Shown here: piece by piece, positions 1-7,896 of the stretch
Layout of the letters: each line of letters begins with the position of its first letter
How positions within the stretch are numbered: the first letter of the stretch is position 1
Assembly: GCA_016713305.1 (NCBI GenBank)
Contig: JADJPK010000022.1
Coordinates: 22,688 to 86,687 of the forward strand
Direction: 5' to 3'
Length of the DNA stretch: 64,000 nt
Origin: Betaproteobacteria bacterium
GTDB lineage: Bacteria > Pseudomonadota > Gammaproteobacteria > Burkholderiales > Ga0077523
Made by a program: the position numbers and the translations under genes
The notes under the pieces: generated by a model
The model's input: the letters and a program-made list of their open reading frames with translations, nothing else
Database searches by the model: none
Told to the model about the DNA's origin: nothing

Positions 1-1
1 A

Positions 2-424
2 ACCGGTCTCGAGCCGGATCCGGCGACCTTGGCCGTGAAGATGGAGATGCCCGAGGACAAGATCCGCAAGATCCTGAAGATTTCCAAGGAGCCTATCTCC
101 ATGGAAACGCCCATCGGCGATGACGACGATTCGCATCTGGGCGATTTCATCGAAGACCAGGCGACCCTGGCTCCCGTGGAAGCGGCTGTCTATACGAGCC
201 TGCAGGAAGCGACCAAGGAAGTCCTGGACACGCTCACGCCGCGCGAGGCCAAGGTTCTGCGCATGCGCTTCGGCATCGAAATGAACACCGACCACACGCT
301 GGAAGAAGTCGGCAAGCAGTTCGATGTCACGCGGGAGCGCATCCGGCAAATAGAAGCCAAAGCGCTGCGCAAGCTGCGCCATCCCTCGCGATCCGAGCGT
401 CTCCGCAGCTTCCTGGACGGCTGA
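2..424 (+). CDS. rpoD: RNA polymerase primary sigma factor RpoD, C-terminal part
   Basis: The reading frame is open from the left edge, so only the last 140 or so residues are present. They cover the end of region 3 (MEMPEDKIRKILKISKEP), the linker with GDDDDSHLGDFIED, and region 4 with the helix-turn-helix LEEVGKQFDVTRERIRQIEA that reads the -35 box. The end KALRKLRHPSRSERLRSFLDG is the standard RpoD terminus. This is the housekeeping sigma factor that directs RNA polymerase to most promoters. The true start lies outside the window. A strong inverted repeat and a tRNA gene follow directly. Confidence 0.97.
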   Translation, partial: TGLEPDPATLAVKMEMPEDKIRKILKISKEPISMETPIGDDDDSHLGDFIEDQATLAPVEAAVYTSLQEATKEVLDTLTPREAKVLRMRFGIEMNTDHTLEEVGKQFDVTRERIRQIEAKALRKLRHPSRSERLRSFLDG

Positions 425-451
425 CACTCCCGGTGTGGGTTTCGTGAAGCG

Positions 452-477
452 AAGCGGCCGGAATGTTCCGGCCGCTT
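452..477 (+). terminator. Putative rpoD transcription terminator hairpin
   Basis: A perfect 12-base inverted repeat (AAGCGGCCGGAA and its complement, separated by TG) sits 28 bases after the rpoD stop. There is no long T tract after it, so it is either a weak intrinsic terminator or an mRNA 3'-end stabiliser. Confidence 0.6.
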
Positions 478-553
478 GCTATCGAGTGCTGTGCCTGCGG
501 CGGACTTCGCAAGATGCCCGCCGTCGATGTGTGTGCCGATTCGTCGGCAGGTA

Positions 554-630
554 GGGCCTGTAGCTCAGTCGGTTAGAGCAGAGGACTCATAATCCTTTGG
601 TCGTGGGTTCGAGTCCCACCGGGCCCACCA
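554..630 (+). tRNA. tRNA with CAT anticodon, probably tRNA-Ile2 (lysidine type) rather than elongator Met
   Basis: A 77-base cloverleaf with encoded CCA. The acceptor stem GGGCCTG pairs with CGGGCCC, the T loop is GGTTCGAGTCC, and the anticodon CAT lies at 588-590 in the loop CTCATAA. The acceptor stem carries C4-G69 and C5-G68 pairs, which are features used by TilS in E. coli tRNA-Ile2 to convert C34 to lysidine so that AUA is read as Ile. E. coli elongator tRNA-Met differs at these positions. The D loop also resembles Ile2. The assignment to Ile2 over Met is inference; that it is a tRNA is certain. Confidence 0.95.
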
Positions 631-872
631 ATGAAATCCGGAGGTTGTCGGATAGCCTCGGATGCGCTCTCCCCAAGACCTCTCCATCAGGTCCCGATTG
701 CGGTCCCGATTTGTCCGTGGGTCGGTCGTGCCACGCCGCGCCATCGAGATCGTTCTCCTCTCATCTCATTCGGATCGTCAGGCCCTGCCTTCCGGTTCAT
801 CGCTTCAGTCCAGTGTCGGCATCGTGCGCTCGCGAACTCGATGGCCGACGATGCATTCACCGGAATCCTTGG

Positions 873-3635
873 TCAATCCGACCATCGCTTCTTCAGCGCC
901 TGCCGGTCGATCTTGCCTGTCCCTGTCTTGGGCAGCTCCGGGAGATAGACGATGCTGCGGGGGTACTTGAACGGAACCAGCCGGGACTTCACGAACGCCT
1001 GCAGTTCCGATGTCGTGGTCTCGTCGCCGGGACGATCCCCGCCCAGCACCACCCACGCCGCGAGTGTCATGAGGCGGTTGCCGTCCTCGACTGCGAGCAC
1101 GGCGCATTCGCGCACGTCGGGATGTTCGGCGAGGCAGCGTTCCACCTCCACGGGCGTGACCCATTGGCCGCTGACCTTCACGAAGTCGTCCGCGCGTCCT
1201 TCGAACGTATAGAAGCCGTCGCCATCGACGCTGAAACGATCGCCGGTCCAGATCCAGTCACCGCGCATCGTGTCGGCGGTCTTGTCCGGACGACGCCAGT
1301 AGCAGGGGGCCTGCGAGTCGCCACGAACCCAGAGGATCCCGGACTCGCCAGCCGGAACGGGATCTCCCGTCGTGTCGGTGAGTTTGAGCTCATAGCCGGG
1401 AACGCGAGCCCCGCTTGCGCCGAGGACCTGCCGCTCCTGCGTATTCGAAAGATAGATATGCAGCACCTCGGTCGAACCGAGCCCCTCGATGATCGCCAGC
1501 CCGGTTCGCCGCTGCCATTCGCGGAACATGTCCGCGGACAGCACTTCCGCGGCCGAGATGCACAGCCGCAGGGATCGAACATCACGCGCTTCTCCTCCCG
1601 GATGCCCGATCAGCGCGTTGTACAGCGTCGGCAGTCCGAACAGGATCGTCGGCCGGTGGCGCTCCATGACCTGGTATACCGATTCCGCATCCGGACGTCC
1701 GGGGTGCAGCACTGCGGTCGCCCCGACGGAGAACGGAAACGTGCATGAATTGCCGAAGCCGTACGCGAAGAAGATCTTCGGGGGAGAGAAGACGACGTCG
1801 TCTGCACGGATGCCCAGGACGTGACGCCCGTAGCTCCTATACGTGTACGGAAGATCGTGCTGCAGATGCACCACGCCCTTGGGGCGTCCGGTGGAGCCGG
1901 ACGAATACATCCACAGAGCCATCTCGTCCCGGTGCGTGTCGCACGCCGCCAGCTCGTCCGGAAAACTGCCTGCCCAGCCGTCGAAGCGATGTACCGTGGT
2001 CAGGCCCGGCGCGGGGAGGGCACCATCGCCGACCACGACGACATGCCGCAAGCGTGTCGCGGCCAGGGACGGATCGGCCAGCAGTTCCGCATAGTCGGAA
2101 TGGACCAGAACCACTTCGGCCTGGCTGTCTGCGACGAAGTAGGCGACCAGATCGGGCGTCGAGAGCGTATTGAGCAGCACCGGCACGAAGCCCGCGCGGA
2201 TCGCGCCGAAAATGGCCGCCGGGTACTCCGGCGTGTCGGGCAGCAGGCAGATCACCCGGCCGCCCCGGGCGAGCCCGAAGGACGCCAGCCCATTGCCGAT
2301 TCTCGAGGCGAGCGAGCACAACTGCGCGTACGAGACAGTGCGGTCACCACACAGGATGGCGGTCTTGTCGCCCCGGCCTGCCGCAAGGTTGTCAAAGAGG
2401 ATCGCGGACGCGTTGTATCGTTCGCCCGTCGTGAATCCGATCTCGACGGCTCCTGCCGTGTCACGTGCCACCGGGTCGGTCACGCCGCGGGACAGCTCGG
2501 ACGTCGTCAGGGAACGCTTCTCCTCCACGAACGCCATGAACTTCGGCGCCATCCGCGCGAGCCGTGCGTCGTCTATGCGGCCACTGCGGGTCATATAGCT
2601 GTACGCCAGTTGCCACGGTTCCCCACGCATCTCGTCCGCGAAACGCTCGTACCAGAACGAGCTTCTGTTCGCAGCCGCCTGCAGCTTTTCCACGACCGGA
2701 CGCCGATTCCGCTCGTATTCGGCGAGCGCCGCAGGAACATCGTCGCCGGCCACGCCGAACGCCTGGTCGAGCGCGATGGCGTCTTCGAAGGCGAGGCGTG
2801 TCCCGGATCCGATGGAGAAGTGCATGGTTCGCAACGCGTCGCCGATGAGCACGGCGTTGCCCGCCGTCCAGCGATCGTTGCGCACGATCGGAAAGTTGCG
2901 CCATACCGACTTGTTCGAGACAAGTCGCTGTCCCCCCAGGTCGGCCGCGAACACCTGCGTACAGTAGGCGCGCGACTGCTCGTCGGTCATGCGGTCGAAT
3001 CCCGCGGCGTGCCAGGTGGCCGCGTCGCACTCCACGAGGAATGTGCTCATTGAGGGGCTGTACCGGTAGTGATGGGCGACGAAGTGCCCATGATCGTTCT
3101 CGCGGAACGTCAGCGAGAGGCACTCGTAGGGGTGGCCCACGCCGTACCAGGCGAACTTGTTCGACAGCCAGTCGATCCTGGGTCCGAAGACGTCTGCGTA
3201 CGTCCTGCGCACGAGCGAATTGAGCCCGTCCGCGCCCACCACGACGTCCGCCGGGCCAAGCTGGTCGAGCGATGCGATCGTGACTCCATACCGGATACGG
3301 ACTCCGACGCGTTCTGCGAGCGTCTTGAGGAACGTGTTGAGTTCGAGCCGCGCGATGGCAGAAAAGCCGCTGCCGTCGATGTCCACCCGTTCACCCCGGT
3401 GGACGATACGCTGCATGGGCCAGCATTCCAGCCTGGGCAGCAGGGCTTCGTGAACCTGTGGCGCGTCGCGTTCGAGAAACGCCAGTCCACCCTCGGAGAA
3501 CACCACGCCGAACCCGAAAGTCGCATCGGGAAGATTCTGCTCGAACACCTCCACCTGCCACCGGGGATTCCGCTTCTGCGCGAGGTAGGCGAACAACAGG
3601 CCGGCAGGACCGGCACCGAGAACGACGGTACGCAT
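873..3635 (-). CDS. Fused FAD-dependent monooxygenase and benzoate-CoA-ligase-like enzyme
   Basis: A 920-residue protein made of two enzymes. Residues 1 to about 345 are a flavoprotein hydroxylase with GAGPAG at 7-12, GADGLNS at 134-140 and the GD motif (GDALRTMHFSIGSG) at 265-278, resembling the monooxygenase part of anthraniloyl-CoA and salicylyl-CoA hydroxylases. From about residue 400 it is an adenylate-forming aryl-CoA ligase: P-loop YSSGSTGRPKG at 577-587, GLGSTEVLH, WTGDRFSVDGDGFYTFEGRA, and the catalytic-lysine region PKTGTGKIDRQ near the end. Inferred role: activate an aromatic acid with ATP and CoA, then hydroxylate the thioester ring. I chose the ATG at 3635 because the flavin fold starts there and CGGAG precedes it. 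An in-frame extension to 3881 has no family features. No other aromatic-degradation gene is nearby, so the substrate is unknown. Confidence 0.88.
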   Translation of the reverse strand: MRTVVLGAGPAGLLFAYLAQKRNPRWQVEVFEQNLPDATFGFGVVFSEGGLAFLERDAPQVHEALLPRLECWPMQRIVHRGERVDIDGSGFSAIARLELNTFLKTLAERVGVRIRYGVTIASLDQLGPADVVVGADGLNSLVRRTYADVFGPRIDWLSNKFAWYGVGHPYECLSLTFRENDHGHFVAHHYRYSPSMSTFLVECDAATWHAAGFDRMTDEQSRAYCTQVFAADLGGQRLVSNKSVWRNFPIVRNDRWTAGNAVLIGDALRTMHFSIGSGTRLAFEDAIALDQAFGVAGDDVPAALAEYERNRRPVVEKLQAAANRSSFWYERFADEMRGEPWQLAYSYMTRSGRIDDARLARMAPKFMAFVEEKRSLTTSELSRGVTDPVARDTAGAVEIGFTTGERYNASAILFDNLAAGRGDKTAILCGDRTVSYAQLCSLASRIGNGLASFGLARGGRVICLLPDTPEYPAAIFGAIRAGFVPVLLNTLSTPDLVAYFVADSQAEVVLVHSDYAELLADPSLAATRLRHVVVVGDGALPAPGLTTVHRFDGWAGSFPDELAACDTHRDEMALWMYSSGSTGRPKGVVHLQHDLPYTYRSYGRHVLGIRADDVVFSPPKIFFAYGFGNSCTFPFSVGATAVLHPGRPDAESVYQVMERHRPTILFGLPTLYNALIGHPGGEARDVRSLRLCISAAEVLSADMFREWQRRTGLAIIEGLGSTEVLHIYLSNTQERQVLGASGARVPGYELKLTDTTGDPVPAGESGILWVRGDSQAPCYWRRPDKTADTMRGDWIWTGDRFSVDGDGFYTFEGRADDFVKVSGQWVTPVEVERCLAEHPDVRECAVLAVEDGNRLMTLAAWVVLGGDRPGDETTTSELQAFVKSRLVPFKYPRSIVYLPELPKTGTGKIDRQALKKRWSD

Positions 3636-3872
3636 GCGGAGCGCTCCGGGAAAGTGGGGTAGCGCGCGAATGCTGCACAACCCTCGTGGGGACGTCCAGT
3701 CTCCCCGGTTTCGGTAGCGCCGGACCGTGCCGGGGCACGACCTCCCGATCGCTGTGGCGCTCCTGCCGCAAGCGACCTGCGACCGGCCATTTGCGTCTGA
3801 CCGGATGGGCGCCGGCAATCGCGGGAGAGATGCCTCTGCGTCCGATTCGACGGTGGCCCTGCAAACGAACCG

Positions 3873-3901
3873 TTGACACATCCCTATATTTCGATAAATA
3901 T
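3873..3901 (+). promoter_or_regulatory. Promoter and probable ArsR operator of the arsenic operon
   Basis: TTGACA at 3873-3878 fits a -35 box. A 16-base inverted repeat, ATATTT-CGAT-AAATAT at 3886-3901, lies where the -10 box should be (TAAATA at 3895-3900) and ends only six bases before the arsR ATG. ArsR-family repressors bind AT-rich palindromes of this kind and dissociate on binding arsenical. Binding here would block RNA polymerase directly. The leader would be very short. Confidence 0.65.
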
Positions 3902-3907
3902 GGAATC

Positions 3908-4285
3908 ATGGAAACGACACAAGCCGTTGAGGCGCTAGCCGCCCTCGCTCAGGAAACCCGTCTGTCGGTCTTCCGGCTGCTCGTGCAGGCCGGACCCGAA
4001 GGAATCGCCGCGGGTGCGATCGGGGAAGCTCTGAGGGCTTCCCCGGCCACACTGTCCTTTCATCTCAAGGAACTTCTGCACGCCGGGCTCGTGGCTTCCC
4101 GGCAGGAAGGGCGGTTCGTCTTCTATAGCGCCAACTACGAGCAGATGGCAGCGCTGATGACCTACCTCACGCAGAACTGCTGCAAGGGAATGCCCGGCGA
4201 GTGTCTGTCCGTGATGGAAACGGCCATAGGCCAGTGTTGTGCCCCGTCGTCCCGAACCATGACCAAGTCGCGGAGAAAATCATGA
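3908..4285 (+). CDS. arsR: ArsR-family arsenic-responsive repressor
   Basis: 125 residues with a winged helix-turn-helix (residues about 5-75; recognition helix ASPATLSFHLKELLHAGLV). The cysteines are all C-terminal: C91-C92 and C99, plus C110-C111. This layout resembles ArsR proteins that bind trivalent arsenic through three C-terminal cysteines (the Acidithiobacillus ferrooxidans type) rather than the CVC in the DNA-binding helix of E. coli ArsR. The ATG at 3908 is preferred over longer frames because it begins the conserved fold and follows the operator palindrome. The stop overlaps the next start (ATGA), giving translational coupling to arsI. It probably represses its own operon. Confidence 0.93.
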   Translation: METTQAVEALAALAQETRLSVFRLLVQAGPEGIAAGAIGEALRASPATLSFHLKELLHAGLVASRQEGRFVFYSANYEQMAALMTYLTQNCCKGMPGECLSVMETAIGQCCAPSSRTMTKSRRKS

Positions 4286-4773
4286 AGCGCTTTCACGTTC
4301 ACGTCGTCGTCGACGATCTCGCCTCCAACGTCCGCTTCTATTCGACCGTGTTCGGAATGCCGCCCACCGTCGAGAAGCCGGACTACGCGAAGTGGATGGT
4401 CGAAGACCCGCGCATCAACTTCGCCATCTCGAGCCGCGGCGGCAAGCCCGGTCTCGATCACCTCGGTTTGCAGGTGGACTCCGACGGTGAACTGAAGGAA
4501 CTCCGCGACCAGGTGGCCCAGGCCGAGATCGCCGCCTTCGATCAGCCACAGGCCCAGTGCTGCTATGCGAGGTCGGACAAGTACTGGATCACGGATCCTC
4601 AAGGCATCGCGTGGGAGACCTATCACACGCTGGACCAGGTCGAAGTGTTCGGAAAGGACACGGAAAGGGCGGTGGAATCTGCCGAGTCGGCGGAAAGCCA
4701 GGCCTGCTGCGCTCCACGCCCTCAGGTGGTGGCGATGCCGTCGTCCAAGAAGAGCTCCAACTCCTGTTGCTGA
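4282..4773 (+). CDS. arsI: ArsI C-As lyase (organoarsenical demethylase)
   Basis: 163 residues of the vicinal-oxygen-chelate (glyoxalase/dioxygenase) fold. It begins KRFHVHVVVDDL, with metal-ligand histidine H5 or H7, H60 in LDHLGL and E112 in AWETYHT. The vicinal pair C93-C94 (QCCYARSDKYW) is the hallmark that holds trivalent methylarsenite. ArsI uses Fe(II) and oxygen to cleave the carbon-arsenic bond of MAs(III) and trivalent aromatic arsenicals, releasing As(III). The C-terminal tail has further cysteine pairs (QACCAP and a terminal CC), common in this family. The start overlaps the arsR stop. Acr3, encoded downstream, would export the product. Confidence 0.92.
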   Translation: MKRFHVHVVVDDLASNVRFYSTVFGMPPTVEKPDYAKWMVEDPRINFAISSRGGKPGLDHLGLQVDSDGELKELRDQVAQAEIAAFDQPQAQCCYARSDKYWITDPQGIAWETYHTLDQVEVFGKDTERAVESAESAESQACCAPRPQVVAMPSSKKSSNSCC

Positions 4774-4783
4774 GGACGGCGCC

Positions 4784-5281
4784 ATGGCGGAACGCAGATA
4801 CAACGTGCTCTTTCTCTGCACAGGGAACTCCGCTCGCAGCATTCTGGCGGAGGCCTATCTTCGGTCTGTAGGTGCGGCACGCTTCGAGAGCTTCAGCGCC
4901 GGAAGCATGCCCGCAGGACGCGTGAATCCGTTCGCATTGGAACTCCTGGAGAAGAAGGGGCTGCCTACCGGCGATCTTCGAAGCAAGTCGTGGGACGAAT
5001 TCGCCGCTCCGGGAGCACCTGTGATGGATCTCATCATCACCGTCTGCGACAACGCTGCGGGCGAGGTCTGTCCGGTGTGGCCGGGGCAGCCGATCACGGC
5101 GCATTGGGGTGTGGCCGATCCCGCAGCGGTGGAAGGCGACGACCCGGCACGCCGGGCTGCCTTCCTGCAGGCGTATACCGTGTTGGCCCGCCGTATCGAC
5201 ATCCTGACGGGCCTGCGTCTGGAAGCCCTCGATCGCATGGCCGTCGAAAGAAGCGTCAGGCAGATCGCGTCCCAGGTCTGA
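4784..5281 (+). CDS. arsC: Arsenate reductase, low-molecular-weight phosphatase type
   Basis: 165 residues. The N-terminal loop FLCTGNSARS is the CX5R phosphatase signature (C12 nucleophile, R18). Two more cysteines, C88 and C96 in ITVCDNAAGEVCPVWPG, would relay the disulfide. The enzyme reduces As(V) to As(III) in the cytoplasm, with thioredoxin or a similar reductant re-reducing it. It lies 10 bases after arsI and one base before acr3, so it is clearly in the operon. Its product is the substrate of Acr3. Confidence 0.93.
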   Translation: MAERRYNVLFLCTGNSARSILAEAYLRSVGAARFESFSAGSMPAGRVNPFALELLEKKGLPTGDLRSKSWDEFAAPGAPVMDLIITVCDNAAGEVCPVWPGQPITAHWGVADPAAVEGDDPARRAAFLQAYTVLARRIDILTGLRLEALDRMAVERSVRQIASQV

Positions 5282-5282
5282 C

Positions 5283-6347
5283 ATGAATTCCCTGGCTCGT
5301 CCCGCCGTTTCGGCTCCCGCTCCCATGAACCTGTTCGAGCGCTATCTTTCCGCGTGGGTGGCCCTCTGCATCGTCGCTGGCATTCTGCTCGGACAGGCTT
5401 TTCCCGCGATGTTCCAGCTGATCGGCCGCATCGAAGTCGCCCAGGTCAATCTGCCGGTGGGACTCCTCATCTGGGTGATGATCATCCCGATGCTGGCCAG
5501 AGTGGACTTCGGTGCGTTGAGTCAGGTCCGCAGGCAATGGCGCGGCATCGGCGTCACCTTGTTCGTGAACTGGGCCATCAAGCCCTTTTCCATGGCGTTG
5601 CTCGCGTGGCTGTTCGTTCGCCACGTATTCGCAGCTCAATTGCCGGCAGATCAGATGGACAGCTACGTCGCCGGTCTGATCCTCCTTGCGGCCGCGCCGT
5701 GCACGGCCATGGTCTTCGTGTGGAGCCGGCTCACCAACGGAGACCCCATCTTCACGTTGTCGCAGGTCGCTCTGAACGACACGATCATGGTGTTGGGCTT
5801 TGCTCCGCTCGTGGGCATGCTCCTGGGCCTTTCGTCCATCACCGTGCCTTGGGAGACGCTCATCGCCTCCGTGGTGCTCTACATCGTGATTCCGGTCGTG
5901 GTCGCGCAGATCTGGAGGTACTCCCTCTTGCGTACCGGTGCGGGAAGCTTCGATTCCGCCATGAAGAAGGCAGGGTCCGCATCGATCATGGCCTTGCTGG
6001 CCACGCTGGTGCTGCTCTTCGGATTCCAAGGCGAGGCACTGATCCGCCAGCCCGTGGTCATCGCCATCCTGGCCGTTCCCATTCTGCTGCAGGTGGCCTT
6101 CACGTCGACGATGGCCTACCTTCTGAATCGCCGGCTCGGCGAGGTCCACAGCATCGCGTGCCCGTCTGCGCTCATCGGGGCCAGCAACTTCTTCGAACTT
6201 GCGGTGGCCACGGCGATCAGCCTGTTCGGATTCGAATCCGGCGCGGCGTTGGCCACTGTGGTGGGCGTGCTCATCGAAGTCCCGGTGATGCTTCTTGTCG
6301 TGCGCATCGTGAATGCAACGAAGCCGTGGTACGAGGCACGCACTTGA
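5283..6347 (+). CDS. acr3: Arsenite efflux permease Acr3
   Basis: 354 residues with about ten hydrophobic segments of the BART superfamily. The conserved cysteine (C140 in LAAAPCTAMVFVWSRL) and glutamate (E305 in GASNFFELAVAT) of Acr3 are present, as is the family end IVNATKPWYE. It exports As(III) across the inner membrane using the proton-motive force. The start follows the arsC stop by one base, and the stop overlaps an ATG in the next reading frame, so arsC, acr3 and arsN2 are likely translated in a coupled fashion. Confidence 0.95.
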   Translation: MNSLARPAVSAPAPMNLFERYLSAWVALCIVAGILLGQAFPAMFQLIGRIEVAQVNLPVGLLIWVMIIPMLARVDFGALSQVRRQWRGIGVTLFVNWAIKPFSMALLAWLFVRHVFAAQLPADQMDSYVAGLILLAAAPCTAMVFVWSRLTNGDPIFTLSQVALNDTIMVLGFAPLVGMLLGLSSITVPWETLIASVVLYIVIPVVVAQIWRYSLLRTGAGSFDSAMKKAGSASIMALLATLVLLFGFQGEALIRQPVVIAILAVPILLQVAFTSTMAYLLNRRLGEVHSIACPSALIGASNFFELAVATAISLFGFESGAALATVVGVLIEVPVMLLVVRIVNATKPWYEART

Positions 6348-6391
6348 TGGGTGAATCGCAGACCTCTGCCATCGACTCGGAGATACATTCC

Positions 6392-6862
6392 ATGAACGGG
6401 AACGGTTCGGTTCAACCGGTCGCGAGTCGTCCCGCGACTCCGGCGGACCTTCTCGAAATCCGGCGCCTTCTCTCAGACAGCGATCTGCCCGTGGAGGACA
6501 TCGAGCAGCACATCGGGAATTTCATCGTCGCGACGCAGGGCGACGTCCTCGTCGGCTGCATCGCGATAGAACCGCTGGGTACCGTGGCGCTGCTGCGATC
6601 CCTGTGCGTGCGGCCGGAGTGCCGGAATCGCGGTGTGGCCGCGGAACTGGGAGCGAGGATCGCCGAGCGCGCGGCCCGGGCCGGTGTTCGCCGTCTCTAC
6701 CTCATGACCACGACGGCCAGTGAGTACTTCGAGCGCGCGGGATTTTCCATCTGTTCCCGAGACGAGATGCCTGCCGAGATCCAAGGCACGCTGCAGTTCA
6801 GGGCGCTGTGTCCGGCCACGGCCGTCTGCATGAGAAGGGACCTTCCCGGGTCGAACTCGTAA
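6392..6862 (+). CDS. arsN2: ArsN2-like GNAT N-acetyltransferase
   Basis: 156 residues with the GNAT acetyl-CoA motif LRSLCVRPECRNRGVAAELG, then VRRLYLMTTTASEYFERAGF and the family-specific end FRALCPATAVCMRRDL. ArsN enzymes occur in arsenic operons. ArsN1 proteins acetylate arsinothricin, while the substrate of the ArsN2 branch is less certain. I chose the ATG at 6392 because GGAG lies nine bases upstream. An ATG at 6347, overlapping the acr3 stop, would add 15 residues and cannot be excluded. It is the last gene of the operon. Confidence 0.85.
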   Translation: MNGNGSVQPVASRPATPADLLEIRRLLSDSDLPVEDIEQHIGNFIVATQGDVLVGCIAIEPLGTVALLRSLCVRPECRNRGVAAELGARIAERAARAGVRRLYLMTTTASEYFERAGFSICSRDEMPAEIQGTLQFRALCPATAVCMRRDLPGSNS

Positions 6863-6876
6863 GGGGGCCGTTGCAC

Positions 6877-6899
6877 GCTGCCGCGGAATTCGCGGCAGC
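6877..6899 (+). terminator. Inverted repeat after the arsenic operon
   Basis: A perfect 9-base stem (GCTGCCGCG) around GAATT lies 14 bases after the arsN2 stop. It has no T tract and may act as a weak terminator or mRNA end. Confidence 0.5.
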
Positions 6900-6950
6900 C
6901 GATGTCTATCCGGATCGGCCTCGAGCGCGAGTGTTCCGACGCCAACAACG

Positions 6951-6976
6951 AAAAAGGCACGCCGTGGCGTGCCTTT
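6951..6976 (-). terminator. Intrinsic terminator of the PEP-CTERM gene
   Basis: AAAGGCACGCC is mirrored perfectly around GT. On the minus strand the stem is followed by TTTTT, making a good intrinsic terminator 23 bases after the stop at 6999. It could also catch leftward or rightward read-through between the convergent genes. Confidence 0.75.
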
Positions 6977-6998
6977 CGAGGATCTCGTCCCGACAGGT

Positions 6999-7703
6999 TC
7001 AGTGCGGCGTCTTGCGCTTGCGGCGCGCCGTCAATCCGAACGCGAGCGCTGCCACCGATCCCAGCAGGAGCACTCCGGGTTCCGGGATCTGGCCAGTCAC
7101 GGGCCGGTCGTAGACGTACTCGACCGTCAGCCGGCCCAGGTTCGTCGATTGGCCCCAATTGGCGTGCATCGTGGAAGAGTTGTTGTCGGGCGTGTTGAAC
7201 ACGGACAGGGTAAGCAGAGTGTCGAACGTTCCTGTTCCGATGAAGTGCGCGAGATCGCCCGAAGCGGAGTACACACGGCTGCCGTCGACCGCCTGCGAAA
7301 CGCTGGCCGTCAGATTTCCGGGGGGGGATGCCGATGCCGAGAACGGACTGCTGAAGAGGTCTCCCAATCCCACCAGGTCGGCCTCCGCTGTACCGTTGAT
7401 GGTCGCAGTCTCATCGTCGAACTCGCCCGTGTTGCTGGCCAACAAGGTGGATCGCCACCGGAAGATGACCTGCTGGAGAGTCCCGAGTCCGGCGTCGAAC
7501 TCGTTGAAGGAGTGCAAGGTGGTCGCGGTGTAAGGCTGGACGGCGAACGGATCGACCTGGTTCGTCTGGGCGAGGGAGAAATCGAAGACCTGAGGCGTCG
7601 TGGTGATAGGCGCTGCGGTGGCCGACGTGGCCGCGCCGAGAGCGATCAGGACAGTGGCCAGGACCTTGGCCTGCCATTGCATCGAACGGGCTGCATTCAA
7701 CAT
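6999..7703 (-). CDS. PEP-CTERM sorting-domain secreted protein (choice-of-anchor E type)
   Basis: 234 residues. A signal peptide (hydrophobic run to about residue 30, ending SATAAPITT) is followed by a beta-rich, Asn/Ser/Thr-rich body with LHSFNEFDAGLGTLQQVIF, typical of choice-of-anchor domains. The C terminus carries IPEPG, a hydrophobic span and the basic tail RRKRK: the exosortase sorting signal. The xrtB gene further along is the obvious processing enzyme. The start at 7703 has an excellent ribosome site (GGAAGGAG); upstream in-frame codons lack one. The function of the mature protein is unknown; surface or biofilm-matrix location is inferred. Confidence 0.9.
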   Translation of the reverse strand: MLNAARSMQWQAKVLATVLIALGAATSATAAPITTTPQVFDFSLAQTNQVDPFAVQPYTATTLHSFNEFDAGLGTLQQVIFRWRSTLLASNTGEFDDETATINGTAEADLVGLGDLFSSPFSASASPPGNLTASVSQAVDGSRVYSASGDLAHFIGTGTFDTLLTLSVFNTPDNNSSTMHANWGQSTNLGRLTVEYVYDRPVTGQIPEPGVLLLGSVAALAFGLTARRKRKTPH

Positions 7704-7896
7704 GAATACTCCTTCCTTGTTCTCGTTGTTGCTTCGGCGGGACCTGGAATCAGGCCGTTCAAGTCGATCGCGTCGAGACTGCAAGAATCGCACGCACGCG
7801 GCCAAGTCATGGATGTGTCGGGGGTTTTTTCATCGACGTTCGAGGACACCGGGCGCGGTGTAAGTGGCCTCGACACTTTGGGGACTGTCGAACCGG

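Noticed and set aside
597..3662. Several plus-strand open frames of 190-410 codons opposite the fused ligase gene
   Set aside because: Composition is Arg/Pro/His-rich with no recognisable fold, and they lie exactly opposite a gene with strong motifs.
7704..7870. Sigma-54 promoter in front of the first PEP-CTERM gene
   Set aside because: A GG-N10-GC spacing exists on the minus strand, but the flanking bases match the consensus poorly. The other PEP-CTERM genes showed no better site.
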